Source: Hofstenia miamia (taxonomy: Eukaryota; Xenacoelomorpha; Acoela). Taken from it: a DNA stretch of 64,000 nt. Below the pieces are notes generated by a model, which had not been told where the DNA came from, did not search any database, and was given only the letters and a program-made list of their open reading frames with translations. Shown here piece by piece: positions 1 to 14,200 of the stretch. Every line of letters begins with the position of its first letter. Within the stretch, counting starts at the first letter, position 1. The DNA is taken from the NCBI GenBank assembly GCA_004352715.1, contig SCFE01000036.1, forward strand, positions 412,964 to 476,963, in the 5' to 3' direction. The translations under genes were made by a program, and so were the position numbers.

Positions 1-32
<32 letters not shown>
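1..32. repeat. (TA)n microsatellite at window edge
   Basis: Pure alternating TA run that continues beyond the window start. Confidence 0.95.
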
Positions 33-34
<2 letters not shown>

Positions 35-587
35 CTAAAGAATAGTTCCCCTCCTCAGAAAAGAAGCTGGGTGCGCCCCTGCCTGAGTGCAAGTAATCTT
101 TATACTGTATATCTACATATAATTACCATATCGCTAAATTGGTTTCATTTTGGCTTTAACACAATAGTAGGTTCTTTTCGTCAGGTATACTGGTGTAAAG
201 AACCATATAAAGGAAAATCTTTTGGAAAACATTACCAAGATCAAAGTGCTAGTTAGGGTTAGAGTTTATGATAGCAAAGCTACATTAAAAAAAACAAAAA
301 TCTTGTTAACAAAAACTAGCAGTACAAACGACGAAGGGGTCAACATAAGCCCAAGTACTGAATTATATTGATCAGCTATAGAATATCAGATCAACAAAAA
401 GAACTCGTAAGCCAGTATGATGAGCTGTTCATATCAACTCTATAGAGTTTAGCTCTAAATGATAATGTAAAATGGCATCATCAAAATGTGATTTCGTTAG
501 GATGAGTTTAAGAAAAGATTATGCTTCCATATCGATGCATAGATTCAATTTTATGTGCTTAGGTAAATAACGAGATATTTTTTTACA
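33..587. other. AT-rich non-coding stretch
   Basis: Only short open frames with low-complexity composition; no recognisable protein, RNA or repeat boundary. Confidence 0.6.
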
Positions 588-618
<31 letters not shown>

Positions 619-625
619 CGTGTGT
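588..625. repeat. (TA)n(TG)n compound microsatellite
   Basis: TA repeats pass directly into TG/CG repeats. Confidence 0.9.
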
Positions 626-3600
626 AATTATTGCGAAAGTAAAAATCCATGCGAAACCTATTGAAATGCGTGCTCTAAAAAACATAAAACTTTTAACTGA
701 AAATCTAACGTTAAAAACCAAGAGTAAGATGGCGCATTTTTGAAAACTAAATGTCAATGGTTATTTTGAACTAACGAAAAGCCACTAGAGTCATATTGAA
801 GTTCAGCATATAAATATTTCTAATGTGCACAAGGTCCAATTAAAAATTGCAATTTTAGACATACATTTTATGCGTACATGTACATCGTATATTTTAAAAA
901 GCTAAATGTGCTATAAAGATTAAATTTTATTTTAATAGTAAGAGATAGAAAAGCTGGAGTAAATGAAAATTTAACAAAACCTCGAATTATGGATATGAAA
1001 GTATATTTATTTCAAAGATAATAGATGCTTTGAAGAAAGGAACTTTGTTCACAAAAGGGTGAGAAAATCTTTAAATTGTTGAGCGTGGTTGTAAATTCCA
1101 ATGCCTGTTATGCACGAAATTATTCAAGAGAGAAATGATTCACTAAAGACCAAATTTTATATTATTTTTAGAAAATTATGGCGATTTTCTTACAATTGCT
1201 GATATACAAATTCTTTATTCAATATGAAAGCTTTTCCCTGTGCGATATCACTGTTAGTAACCTGAATATACATGTATATAGTACGAACACACATATATAT
1301 ATATTTATTAATTTATTTATTTACTTATTTGTTTATTAATTAATAAACACATATATAGATAGTATTTTGCTTAGTAAATGGTTGACGCTAAGTTTAGCAT
1401 ATCGTCATGTTAATGGAGATATTGTGTTACTGGGATAAAAATTTTTGAAAAAAATATTTTAGCTTGATAAATTTGATAGACATTAGCATTGCTAATGCAA
1501 CAAAGGCGTTTTAGAAATATATTNTACAAGGAATCTGATAATATTTCATTTCCCATAGAATGAAAATAAATATATTTTCATTGAGATCATTGATTGCAAC
1601 ATTTAAAAAATCGACAGATTCATTTTTTCATCATTATTGTACAATAAATTTACAAATGGGTAGATAGTTGTTCTAAGAGATTGAGCTCAATTAAATTTAA
1701 ATCTACAGCTCTTATAAAGATTTTAAATTTATCAAATTTCCTTGTGTAAATATATTACTGAATCATTACATATTGACATAAATTTTTTGTATTCTAACCA
1801 ATTACAATATTTTGCTAACAGTACTGCAAAATGCAATAATACACTTTATAAATTTAGAGATTTTTTAGAAAAGTTGGAATATATAAGTAATAATGATGCT
1901 GCAAGTGCAAGCAAAGTAAAGTAAGTAAACTACAATTAGCTAATAATGAAGTGATCAATTATTTCCCATACAACAAGGATATTTTAACGTCCCATATCAT
2001 TGTTCTATGAAGCAATGGGTTGTCCCACTTCCTCTAGCAATTGTCCCAATTTTCATTAAAATCCTGGCATTTAGACTGAATTTCCTATAGTACATAGGCT
2101 AGGTAGTGATGTGCCCTTCCGTAGTGTTGTTTCTGGAGTCACCCCTGTGTTTGAAATAATACGCATTAAGTAGTTATATTTTCATATATGTATGGGTCCC
2201 ATTTCATGAATGCTTCTGCAATTTGAAAAGCGGAAATGTGGAGGATTATTCGAAGGTCAGTATGATAATTTCATGCTTTCAAAATTTAAAATAAATGGAC
2301 GCATTGTAAATTTATAGAATAAGTGAAATACGAAGCGTCACAGCGGAATCGAAACATTAAGGCATAATATATCAATTAAGAAACATCCTCTTTGAAATCT
2401 TTTGTTTGAATGATTAATTTTTCTCATAATTCAAAATTTTACAAATTTCTTCAAAGTAGCGACAGTAATTGCACAATTACATTCTACTATATGTTGGTTA
2501 ATATGGAATAAGCTGCTCATTTTATGGAACTCTAACACTCTATAGAATGCAAATACTCCACTTTTCAAGTTCAATGATCCTGATAACAAATTCTAAAATT
2601 TCATTGTTCGATTAAATGAGCAGTCCATAAATAGATTTGAAGCTGTTGTATTTTGCTTGTTTAGCTCTAAGTAACAGGTGTTAAATATTTTCATGCACTC
2701 ATAACTAACGAGCTACTTAAGATATCCAAGCACTGGAAACGCAACTTGGTTCAAAATTGTATTCTCTTTTACTACTGACTATGTGCAAGATACTCCCGAA
2801 CAAACCTATGCGGCATACTTTCACAAAACTTAGTAATTGAGGCTAGTTTTCCTGTAAAAATGACTTTGGACCCGCCTTATTATCATGATAGTTTTTACTA
2901 AAATCGGATTTTTCATTAAAAAGTTATTCTTTTCATGAATAATAGTTATCACAACTGTTCTCCTTGTTATTGTGGGTTAACTTGACATGATTTAATACTT
3001 CGAATACTCTTTTGTTATTCTACATATTTTTAAACGTAAAGTTTGTATATTTTTTTACTTCTAAGTGTATTAAAATGATTAAGTCTTCTCAACGGATACT
3101 CTAAGAACGAATGCCTTTATGACTATTACATGAAGCATATGGTTTGATTTGGTCACATTCACCAAAAATTCTACTAATGCTTCTGTCAAATATTCTGTCT
3201 ATAATCCGTCAGAAAGTGAATTGGAACTTAAACAAATATTTGCGAGTAATGGATACTGGATTTATTTATTTCGAAGCTAGAACATAACTAAAGGTAACTT
3301 TTGGTTTACAACCAACAATTTTAACATGCTTTCTAATGCTGAATTAGAAAATCTTTAGATTGTATCAGCCCAAGAATAGTAGTGCACATTTATCAAAATA
3401 AATGTCAAAATTTCTAGAGGTGTGACAATTGAAAGATTGATAATAGTATTAATTGATTTGAGGAATGTATTTTGCAAAAATTGTGATTTCTCAAAATAAC
3501 CCCAGCTATATGCTAGTGCTATACCAGCAACCGCCTTTTTCGGTTTTCAGTATAAGCAGTCGAATATGAAATGATGCATTCTTGTAGAAATCACCAAAAT

Positions 3601-5167
3601 GCTATCCAATTTTGTTTTACTTGTTTAACAACTTAATTTGGTATAATCAGAATCTACATTAAAAAGGAATTTTACTAATACATATAGTATCTAGCTTAAA
3701 AACCGAAACTGAAACAGTAGTTTGGGAAATCGTCTAGCATTATAACATACGAATGAGACCTGTGGTTATTCAATCAATAAATTTCTCAAAGTCATTTCTG
3801 GATATATTTGAATTTTTAATTTTGATTCATTAACTGCATTGGATAACTGAAAAATCCTGAAAATGCTTTTTATAAATTAAAGTACACAAAAATTCTGATA
3901 AGTCACATGCCACTCATCTGTTATAATTCTATTTATAATCACACCTACTCTAAAATTTGACATGCATTAAATTCCGAATCATTTTTTAAAACAAAGCAAT
4001 GCATTTTAGTAGTTTATAAAACACCAATGCTCAATAAGCTTATTCTGTACAAACTTAAGGCAATACCTACGTCAATTACAGATGTCAACGAATTTGTTTT
4101 CTAAGTAAATTTTTCTAGTTTATATTGACTATGATTTTCTAATTTTAAAATACAATATTTAGGAATAATAATCTGTTCTTGTAAATATTTTCTACTAAGA
4201 ACTTACATTTTCAGATTTATTAAGTGGAATCTAAATTAATGGAGATGCAATTTCATTTTATTTAGTTTATCCATGTAAAGTTTGACACCAATCTCTTTTA
4301 TTGAATCATTAAGAACAGTATCGCAAGAATGAAATTATGTGAAAGCAAATTCAAATTTACTTAGTCTGAAGATGACATATTTCTATAAAATTGACATTTG
4401 TAATAAAAAATTCCTATGACTTAATCCCTTGTGAAATCCAAATCAATAGAACTTTAATTTTTTAAAACAAAATCGAATCTAGGGTTATTCATTTATTTAT
4501 TTGTTTATTTATTGATAATGAACTCCTTCAAATATTATTTTCTAAAATAAATATGCCCTGTCACATCTACTTTTAAAAGTAACATGTTCAATAGAACCAA
4601 ATATTGCTCATTTAATTGATTTTAAGCAACGCTATTTTGAGAATTTAAGATATCATTAAAACGAGAATATAGCATGAGATATTTTCTGCTATGCACAATG
4701 GTCTTTTAAGTTATGTAATTAAATTCTATATAATTGAAGTTTATTTCGAGATAGATTTTTATATGTTCTTCTGAGATATTACAATTAAATCCGTTTAGAA
4801 ATTCTTTGAATTTTATCAAAACTGAACAGTCGTTTTTCATTAAAGTGGAATTTCACATCCAATTGTAAATTTCATAATGGCGTTGACCTATCTATCCTGA
4901 CTAGCCAGTATAGAAATGTGTGGATTTAGTTTAGAAGTATATTATTCAATTGAACATTTTCATTTCCTATTTAAAATACGTAATATAATTTATTACTATT
5001 ACTATATTATAGTTTTCATTCAGTGGTCGTGCGCTCGGAAATGCCTTAAGCAACTTTATATCATCATAATAAATTTTGGATAGCATTGGTGAAAGATTAA
5101 ATATTTACAACACTATTGATTTTTACACCTCTAAAAACTTTTGGCATTCTTATATTGAACAGTAATA
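626..5167. other. AT-rich non-coding DNA, nothing recognised
   Basis: Very AT-rich sequence without recognisable genes or bounded repeats. A single n at 1524 marks an unresolved contig join. One open stretch, about 1727-1920 on the plus strand, ends at a consensus splice donor (GTAAGT at 1921) and could be an isolated exon, but it has no recognisable domain. Confidence 0.55.
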
Positions 5168-5760
5168 GGGGGTGTACCAAAAAAGTTCGTTTTTTCGCAT
5201 TGTTGTTTTATGAACAAAATCAGCATATATCAAATGCAGGAAATGCTAACAAACTCACTACCGGATATTTATTCTTTAAAAATCTTCCTGAAAATCAATA
5301 CTATACCAGGACAGCAAAGGAAATCCCGGCGGAATCTTTAACACAAGAAGAAAAAACACTTTTTAATAATTACGTTGACCAAGACTTATTACAATGGTAT
5401 TGCAATTTATGATATTCTATGCAACTCAAAATGCAACATCGTGATAGCCGGATGACAGCTTTGGTCGACCACATCACACCCAGTGAAATACTGATTATGC
5501 ATAACAATGTCCGTCCTCATCTCGCCGAGCTCGTCAAAACGTGAGCGAATGGCAACAGCATTTTGCCTTTGACACAGCCGCCCTACTCACCTGAGGTCAA
5601 TTTGATGGATGAAATTTGTTCTTAGAAATTCTGAGGATTTCAGAACGAAGATGCTTGATTCCGCCGATGAGATCGGGAAAATATCGAGGAGCATTTGCCA
5701 ACCTTAAAACCAACTAGTTTAATTCCTAATTTGATCATTTGAAAAAGGACCTACAACTAC
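5168..5760 (+). mobile_element. Mariner-family transposon relic
   Basis: The left end carries a mariner-style terminal repeat (GGGTGTACC followed by AAAAAAGTTCG). It is followed about 280 bp later by a degenerate transposase C-terminal half. No matching right terminal repeat was found, so the right boundary is approximate. The short left-to-catalytic distance suggests an internally deleted copy. Confidence 0.6.
5452..5625 (+). pseudogene. Mariner-like transposase fragment, catalytic region
   Basis: Two consecutive open segments in one frame, split by a TGA at 5542-5544, carry the hallmark blocks of a mariner DDE transposase: HNNVRPH (usually HDNARPH) and QPPYSPEVNLMD (usually PPYSPDLNPxD). 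The spacing between the second and third catalytic positions is 34 residues, the D34D spacing that separates mariner from Tc1 (D34E). The second catalytic Asp is replaced by Asn, and the fragment has an internal stop plus a stop at 5623, so it is inactive. The N-terminal DNA-binding domain and first catalytic Asp are not recognisable upstream. Family assignment is from motif recognition only. Confidence 0.7.
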
Positions 5761-8700
5761 AGTTCAAATGATGTCAATTACATATGACAATATTTTCCCT
5801 GTCCTTTTTACATGTGTTCATGTTAGCATTTCATAAGTGTCATAGATTTACATGTTTTATATCATACCTATTTCACTTCTCCGCACGCCACTGTTGTTAT
5901 TAAAAGAATTGAAATGCTTAAATCATACAATTGGAATACCGAGAATTTCCTATTTCATGTACATGAATAGTTCATATTATCATAAGAGATTCGTTTTTGA
6001 CGCAGTTGAGGATATTAATTTTCTATCAAAGTCTTAGTTTACATCTCTTTTCCATGAAAAGTGCCATTAAAAGTTTCTTAATAGGCATACCTAGTATGTA
6101 AATTACTGCAAAAAATTGAATTTAATATAAAAAATTTTGTAAAATTTCAAATTATATTTTTCAATGAATGTACTAAGGAGTTCCAAAAAATGGTATTCAA
6201 AATTTGTCAAAATATCAGTACATCACTTGTTTTGATATTAATTTCATCAACGTAATAGAATTTTAACATTTTTTGAGTACGAAATTTCCGAAATTACTGA
6301 GGACAGTTAACAAGAATTTGTGAGTATGTAGACTATTTTCGGTTTTGAAACAGCTAAATAATCCAAGAATTAAATATGTTTGTCACATAGCCTCCAATAA
6401 CTCATCGAAAATTATTTAATTTCTTTTTTAAGTATGCCAACTGTTCTTTATTATAGGCAAAAAAAATAGATTTTGAGGTTAGTTATTAGTTAGGACTATT
6501 CTGCTTTTTCGAATAAGTGTATGCTGGTACCATGTTCAATGAGTGATAGGTTTTATCGTAGCATTATTTTGGATTTTTACTATATTGGTAGTACTTCTGA
6601 AATAGCAGCCTGCACAAGAATCACCATCAAGCTTTCACATTTCAGTAGGTTAGTTAGAAACATGATTATTTACGCATAACGGTACTCAATATATGTATAT
6701 TCTGCAAAATTTGTATGAATATCACCGAACTTTTGACCCAATTTAATAATATATATTTTATAATATGTCGTAATTGAAACCGTTTTGCCTTACCAATTCG
6801 ACATTCCATACAATTTAATATATTTTCTGATAGTTCAGTCAATTAAGCATAAATATATTTTTAATATTTCTTATATTAAACAAATATAGTCAAACGTTAA
6901 GAACAGCGCACAAATAATTTTAAATAAACTTTTAAATGTTTGTTGAACTTAGCCATGCCAATCACTTTCCATAGATTTGGTTGAATGATTTCTTTGAGAT
7001 TAGAATCGCCATGTTTTTTTCTAAATAAATTAAAAACTTATGTCAGCTTTAAAATTTAATTCTGATTTTTCAAGAGATTTTCCTTTATGTTGCAAAGTTG
7101 ACCTTTCACTTCAAAACTTACTATACATAATTTTGTAAAATTATACTATTTTAAGAGTATATGCAAATTTCAGAATTTTAATTTTTTTTCAGAAACAAAC
7201 TGAGGCAAGAGTGTTCTTCACCCAGAATCTTTATCACAATTCTGAAGTTGTTCTGTGTTTTAATTTAGTTTTAATTGGTGAACATACCACATTTTTAGTG
7301 ACTTGCAAAAAAATTTTCAAAAATGCACTTTCATTTTTCCATAGAAAATGAAGAGTTAATTTAGAATTTTTATCTTGAAAATAATTCTGATTTTCCAAAA
7401 AATATTTATGTGTTCCTATAAAAAGAACATGCGTATTATGATATCTTATACAAATCATGCTTTTAATTTTTTCAGATATCACACAAACTTTATAGTTATT
7501 GTTAGTTTGATGCTTATAGAGCTCTTTTGAATGATTAATTGACAAGTTCAACAGTTGTTGTTTCTGAATGATGTCCTTGTAAGAAAGTCAAAGGCTTTAC
7601 TGCCAAATTTTGTGAATTGATTATACATTTATTTTTTCAATTTTACTTGAGCATTGCTTAAAATTTATACATGATAGGAAAATACCAATTTGAAGTATAA
7701 ACTTCTGAAATCTGTAAAAAAATTTTAAAAAAACTTTTTAAATTAAATTGAAATTATGTATAATATGTATAATATAATTTTGAAAATTTAATTCATACCA
7801 CAAAGCATTTATTCTCTGTTTAAAAATCATGTTTATTGGTAATGGTTTCAAAATTTGTTGCATTAATTAATTATTATTACAATTTTGTTTTTCGCAATTT
7901 CAAACATAAAATAAATTTTAACACATAGTTATTATCCTGACATTAGGCGGCAGCAATAAATTTATCAAAAATATGTGGCAATTCTTTAAATTATCAATGA
8001 TGTTTTTATGTACGGATGACAATTCATTCATAAATTTGTTTAATTTATTTAAACAATTCAAAATATTTCCATCACTATTTTCGAAAGGTTGATTACGTAA
8101 GTGTTTCTTGGGACATATTACATTTCAACATGGCTTTAAGCGCCAATAAATCAAAAAGATTATTGTTGATAAGTGTCATTTAGCTAACTCGTCGTTTACA
8201 TTATCTGTACATAATCTGATCACGTAGCTTGGTGATTGTCAATATACATCATTCGAAAAAATAATGTGGAAATTTTGAAAAAGATATTATTATCTGTAAT
8301 GCATTTCCGAAAAAGAGGGGCCGTTCTCAGCACTATGTCTACGAAAAACATAAATCTGAAGGAAGGAACGCACAATTCATTATATTATGTGAAATATTTT
8401 AAACAGTTATGTAAGTAAAGAAATTTTTTGTATAGTAGTTAACAAAAATATGTTTCAATAAATCAATCAAAACATATTTTATTTTATAAGAACCTTTTCA
8501 TAAATATTGATTACCTAGAATACATTGCTTTTTGGGATCTATTTAAAAGTAGAGTACAATTTTCTCTATATTTGAGGCTTAACAAAGAATACAAAAATAG
8601 TATTCACAGGAAAAAACTGATGTCATAAAATATAACACTTAGCTGTTTATAAAATGAGTCAGAGAAGTGCATGTAATTGGAAAAGCATAAGTAGTATATT

Positions 8701-9227
8701 ACTACTTTTCATTGTAACATTTCAACTTTGCTTGCATTAATGTTTCTAATGCTATGTCATATAAGTGAAATTACTAAAGATAACTTGACTTAATATCTGC
8801 TATTCTTTTTAGCTGCAATACTTTTTCATTTTCCTTCAACTGACATTGCAAATCAACAATTTTAAGTTATCCTTGTCAGTAGACTTTGCTTTGTTTTGTG
8901 TTTACAATTTATGCAAACTACAACAATATAAATCATTCGAAGCTTTCCAAAAAGTTTACATTATTCAAAAACACATACATTAAAATGAACAAAACATTCT
9001 TTTTTCAATTAAGAAAAAAATGAAATAATAATTAAAATGAAATTTTGATCATTTTAGGGATTATAGTTTGATATTAAAAAACCCTTTCGAAAACGAATTT
9101 ACCAAAATTTCTAACATATTCAAAGCGATGAATCTACGTACTTTTCACAAAGTAACAGTTTCAAGACCTCCCAAACAATGTTGAGAATTCCATTTTAAAT
9201 ATTATTCCAATTTATCAGAGATCTGTT
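5761..9227. other. AT-rich non-coding DNA
   Basis: No bounded repeat or recognisable gene. A short plus-strand open segment, 8335-8410, is preceded by a fair splice acceptor (GTTCTCAG ending at 8330) and followed by a perfect donor (GTAAGT at 8411). It is a possible small coding exon of unknown product. Confidence 0.5.
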
Positions 9228-9260
9228 AATATATAAATATATATTTATATATATATATTG
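9228..9260. repeat. TA-rich microsatellite
   Basis: Interrupted TA repeat. Confidence 0.85.
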
Positions 9261-9492
9261 TAAATTGGTTTTGGGCAATACTTAGCGCGAAGGTTTCCAT
9301 TTCCCCTTATACTTAGTGCGAATTTTGGGTTTGGCCAAACAAGCCACAGATCAGCTTATAAAAGTGTTTAGTGATGCAATTTAGGGTATTATATGTATGT
9401 CTATACAAATTTCGAAATTTTTTATACATTTTAAAAAAAAATAAGAAATATTTATATAGTATACTTAACGCAAACATAAAATAATATAAGTG

Positions 9493-9729
9493 CGGAGGCC
9501 CGCACCCACATCAGACGTTAAGACCAGGGTACAGAAGGTGCCACCATGTATACTTTGTATAGATGGGGGCGGTAACGGTCGAGAAGCCTGTCTGTTCTAG
9601 TGTTGTGGAGACAGACGGCAGCGCAATGGAAACACTCTTAGCAAGACTGCTACTGGCACCAGTTATGGTGCGTCCATAGGGCACTGATACAGAGAGGAAA
9701 CTTTCTGTCTCTAGCCTATGAGATAGGCC
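9493..9729 (+). mobile_element. SINE-like dispersed repeat, copy 1 (truncated head)
   Basis: A GC-rich island in AT-rich surroundings that shares ordered blocks with 37027-37290: GAAGGTGC followed by a variant of GTGTACTTTGT, then AGACTGCTGCT-like and a terminal block of the form CCTATGRGRTAGGYC. It ends at a single n (9730) and a (TA)n run. The tRNA-like head visible in the 37-kb copy is not clear here, so this copy is probably 5'-truncated. Orientation is inferred from the other copy. Confidence 0.55.
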
Positions 9730-9730
9730 N

Positions 9731-9781
9731 TATATATATATATATATATATATATAAATTTTATATATATGTATATTATAC
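9731..9781. repeat. (TA)n microsatellite
   Basis: TA run directly after the single n at 9730, a contig join through a repeat. Confidence 0.9.
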
Positions 9782-9783
9782 AT

Positions 9784-10279
9784 ATTAGTGCTGGATCCGG
9801 TCCGGTTAATCCGATCGGGTTAACCTGGTTAAAACGGTCTGGTGCTATTAAATACGACTATCCTCCAGGAACCAGTTAATCAAGTTAAACTTACGTTAAA
9901 TAATTCTATTTTTTATTTTCAAAATGTATTGATTACAATTATTGCGATATTGCAAAATAATATAAATCGATTTTTTTAAATTGTAATCCTAATCTAAATT
10001 TTATCCATTCAAATTATGGAATTGCAAAAATCCGGGCTCTATTTTAAAAATATATCAAATTTGTGGGAAAACAGTTCATCAATTCCAAAACATGTAAATT
10101 CGCGTTGTTGTTGCTATATAAACTAGACTTCAATTCATTCAAAAAGCTCCGAATTTTTATTTAATATATTTTTATCAGCATGATTGGCTGTTAACACATA
10201 TTTTATTTTCATTAAATTTTAGTAGATCTTAAGGTCATTTTCAATAATGCTTGCTTCATAAAATCTCATATCTAACAAT

Positions 10280-10283
<4 letters not shown>
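9784..10283. other. Unassigned repeat-like DNA
   Basis: Begins with an unusually ordered block (repeated CCGGTT/GGTTAA motifs, 9791-9835) resembling a transposon terminus, then becomes plain AT-rich DNA. No coding content recognised. Confidence 0.4.
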
Positions 10284-10329
<46 letters not shown>

Positions 10330-10360
10330 GTATATGTATATATACATATATATACATATG

Positions 10361-10396
<36 letters not shown>

Positions 10397-10411
10397 TTTA
10401 TATATATAAAT
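10284..10411. repeat. (TA)n-rich microsatellite, about 130 bp
   Basis: Long TA tract with regular TACATATG interruptions, which themselves form short palindromes. Confidence 0.95.
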
Positions 10412-10589
10412 ATTAGGGCTCGAACTCAACTCGAAGTCCAAAAACGGAACTCGACATTTCGAGTACTTGATACCAACTCGATATTTTTTTGAATGGCATC
10501 TATTCTTCTTCAATTTTTGCCGATAGTGTCAAAGAATCCATTGAACACTCACAACTTTTTTAAATTGTACGCCATTGCCATTGACTTCG
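10412..10589. repeat. Possible DNA-transposon terminus
   Basis: Starts with TTAGGGCTCGAACTC and repeats ACTCGA-type motifs in both orientations (10417-10483), the kind of sub-terminal structure seen at hAT element ends. It is bounded on the right by a single n (10590). The matching other end was not found. Confidence 0.35.
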
Positions 10590-10590
10590 N

Positions 10591-10618
<28 letters not shown>
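10591..10618. repeat. (TA)n microsatellite
   Basis: TA run after the single n at 10590. Confidence 0.9.
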
Positions 10619-10621
<3 letters not shown>

Positions 10622-10730
10622 TAATAAGAATTTATGATACACAAGAATAAAACTAATATTCGAAACTAAGTAGAGCTGGATTATATTTCGCAACAAGGGC
10701 ATGATTCAAGAAATGCTTTTTTCATCAATT

Positions 10731-10941
10731 GTTTACAAGTTTGCTTGTGAAGAATGTCACCATTCCTACATCGGTGAAACAAAGCGACATCTCTAAACTC
10801 GAGTTAACGATCACCTATCAGGGCATTTAGATTCTGAAATTTATGCTCACAAACATCGAGCAAACAACAATAATTCTAATATCATGATGAAAACACCTCA
10901 TTCTAAAATTTCTGAAGCCCAATTTCTTAAGAACTCAAATA
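10731..10941 (+). pseudogene. GIY-YIG endonuclease fragment, Penelope-like element
   Basis: The open segment reads through a Cys-pair and core motif CEECHHSYIGETKRHL, the (G)IY/SYIG core with the conserved downstream Arg, followed by VNDHLSGHLDSEIYAHKH. The same block order recurs at 28.7 kb and, on the other strand, at 29.5 kb. This arrangement (CxxC before SYIG, then T(K/S)R, then RxNEHL) is typical of the C-terminal endonuclease of Penelope-like retroelements. A stop codon (TAA) interrupts the frame after TKRHL, so this copy is dead. No RT domain is recognisable upstream. Confidence 0.65.
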
Positions 10942-11216
10942 AACAAATACAAATGAATAAGCAAAGCACGACCAACATTATGCATATTTGTTAGCGTATA
11001 CATATTTTGACACCATTAAGTGTAGTACATGTATATTGTAAATTATATTACTAAAAAATTTTTATTGACAATGATTTTCAATCGAAACCGGTCGGATATA
11101 TATATAATCAAGAACGAAGACCATGTATTTGAATTGAAAATACAAATATTTTGCCAATTGAACAAAGCTTTTGTTTTAAACATAAAGACATATTGAAGAT
11201 GACAGTGAAATTATAG

Positions 11217-11220
11217 ATGC

Positions 11221-11284
<64 letters not shown>
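11217..11284. repeat. (TA)n microsatellite
   Basis: TA run with two interruptions. Confidence 0.9.
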
Positions 11285-14200
11285 CTTTAAGAAAATATTG
11301 ATAAATATTAAGCATTCCGTGCAAATAATATTTATTGCTCTGGTAAATGGGAAATTTCGAATTTCTTTATGTTATTTACAAATATTTTTTGTAATTTGAC
11401 ATTATTTATATAACATATAAACAGTGAAGAGAAATGTGTGCATTATTAAATAATTGGGCTCTATCTGGAAGTGATTTTAAAGCATGTTGAAAACAAACAT
11501 TCCACAATACGTTTAAATTTTTTGCTGTTCAAGCAAAACTAATTTTAAATAGAAAAATTTTACATAAAATGAGTTTTTCATTATTGTTGAATATATGAAA
11601 ATAATTGCTGCTCATGGGAGTTTCACTAATTAATCAGCAGAGATATGAAATAAAAACTTCATTTGCAAAATCCAATCCTTGGCAATAAATAGTAGCCCTA
11701 ACTAGAGCACTAAAATCAAAAGCAGGAGTACAGGGTGTACTTGGAAGAGTAAATATTGCATAGGTTGGTAGTAGATAATGCAGAAATGGTTTAGTACAGC
11801 CACATTCTTTAGGAGCTCTCTAATTCCTCCTGTGAAAAGAAAATGGATAATAATAATAATAATGATAATAATAATAATAATAATAATAAAATAAGGAAAA
11901 TTGCATAGGAGCATAAAAAAGTATTTTAGTCCTTATAAGCACAAGCACAAATTAAAGGCCAAATCTATCTGAAAGGCTGTTTGTCACCGTATTGTCTAAG
12001 TTCATTCATTGTGAACGTCTGATTTGTTTGCGCAGTATTCGCAAACGCTCGTCAATCACAAAGTGTTCCAGATAATGGAATTTTAACGGTGAATGATTGG
12101 GTGAACGAAAAATAGAAACGATATCTAAGGGCCTGTCTTGACCAGAAGTAGGTAAGCATTTGAGTGTGAGAGCATTTGAATCGTGCTTAGATTGTTAGTC
12201 AAGAGAATTAAATCAAAGTTGGTACACGTTTCTCCCGCTTTCAAAGTATAAGACAACATTGGCAAAGTTGTTCTGGGAATCAGAAGGTATGGCCAATGAT
12301 TATGGAAATATGAGTTTGCATCTGAGCTTTTAACTATGTGACACAGAATATCAATAAATTGACATTTACTTCGATAATATGTGTGAGCTAATCTCACCTC
12401 TTCTGTTGCTACAAAGCCAAGGTTCCTTGAAGAGCATCTCCATAGGTTTTCCAGAGTAAAACAAAAAGAGCTAGTAGAAAATTTTCATAGGAAATGACTG
12501 GATTCACAATGCGTATCTTCGTCTTGTTTGGGTTGATTTATACGTAGGACATGTTAGTTTACTAACAAGACAAAAATTTACAATACTGTCAACGAAATCA
12601 TATACGTGATAACTTCAACTAGTTCAAACCTAAGATAGCTTATTGAAAATTCAAGCATCATATTATTATTACTACAGTTCATTTTGTCATCATAAGTTTT
12701 ATGTCATAGACCAAAAGGAATGAATGTTGAAGCTAACCGAATGTTGGAAGAAAAGGCTATCATCAGTTAGATAACTTTTGGATGAATTCAAGGGAGGTGA
12801 TGCTCATCAAACCTAAGTAATATATGGAATCGGAACTAATCAATAAATGTACAACCCTTTTTATAAATTGTGACACTTTTGAAAGGCAACATATCCTTCA
12901 GAAAATGAAGGATGCATCTTTATCAGGTGAGGTTGTAAAGTTATTATTGAATACATGTTTTATATTACTTTCAGTCTTACCATTTCCTAGATTCTGCCAA
13001 TGTGGATACAATTTTTATCTTTTTGTAAAGATATGAAATTATATGTCACTTTACTTAAAGTTTAAACTTCAATAAACCTTGGATTTGTTCGGGTTAATTC
13101 TTAGGACTACTTTTGCTTTAATACTAATAGATTAATTAATTGAGGGTGGCTATTTGGAATGAGGTTGTTTTGATTAAAGTTATCTGTTTAGATTGGATTA
13201 TTTGATCAGAAAATCATTTCCAATTTTTAAGCCTAATGAAGCCATTATAAAGATTACTAACATCTGTATAATATTTCGGAGACACTTACATATGTCGAAA
13301 ATCATAACAAGGTATTCTTCATAAGAATTTGCAAGATAAATCACGTTTCTGACGCATACTTGTGCTGCGGATATACCGGGCCAAAGATTAATATAAATGG
13401 GCAGGTAAAATATAATATTTATTTAAAATTATACTTCAATTTCTAAATATAAATGTATGATATCAGTGCCTTGATTTTTTTAATATATAAATTCTTATTG
13501 AATAACACTTCTTCTACGTGGGATCAACAATTTATATTTGGGAAGACTGGAGAAAGAGGCATGAATTACTTGGTCCCACAAGTTCTTAACTTACTCAAAA
13601 TATAAACTATCAATTCACAAAGATTATTTGTTAGATTTAAATATATCAACTGAAAATAAATAAGAAATTATTTTTACTCCCAAACGGAAATATTTGATCC
13701 AAGATTATACAACTCTGATTGTGAAAATCGGTGCAATTTATATGCCTAATATCGTTGAACATTTTACAGAACAATAATAATTTTTAATTATTAATGGCAG
13801 ACATTTATACAACGGTATTTTTTAATTTGCTTTTTTGGGAAGGGCATGTACGTCTATTGGTTGATTTCCCAAATAAAGTTTTGAATTGTATTATTTTTTC
13901 AACGTATGTCTAGACTAAAGATTTCCAGAAGCTTAGTGTAAAATTATTGATACATTTCCAATGAATAACACACGAAGAATTAAGCCAATCTGAAATTAAA
14001 AGATCATACGTGTAAGAAAGTCCCTGTTTTTAGGTGGTAAAAGATAAGAATGCATGTGTAATTACATAAAATATCTGTTTTGTAATCCAAACATAATGTA
14101 CTAAACGTATCCATTTGAATGTTTACATAAGATACACTTTTACATTTTACATTTTTCTTGAAATCCACTTCCTCTCTTGGAAGAATTGTTTCTTTTTAAA

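Noticed and set aside
5116-5412. 98-codon plus-strand open frame as a gene
   Set aside because: It crosses the mariner left terminal repeat and has no recognisable domain.
10256-10513. Tyr/Ile-repeat open frame
   Set aside because: Translation of a (TA)n tract.
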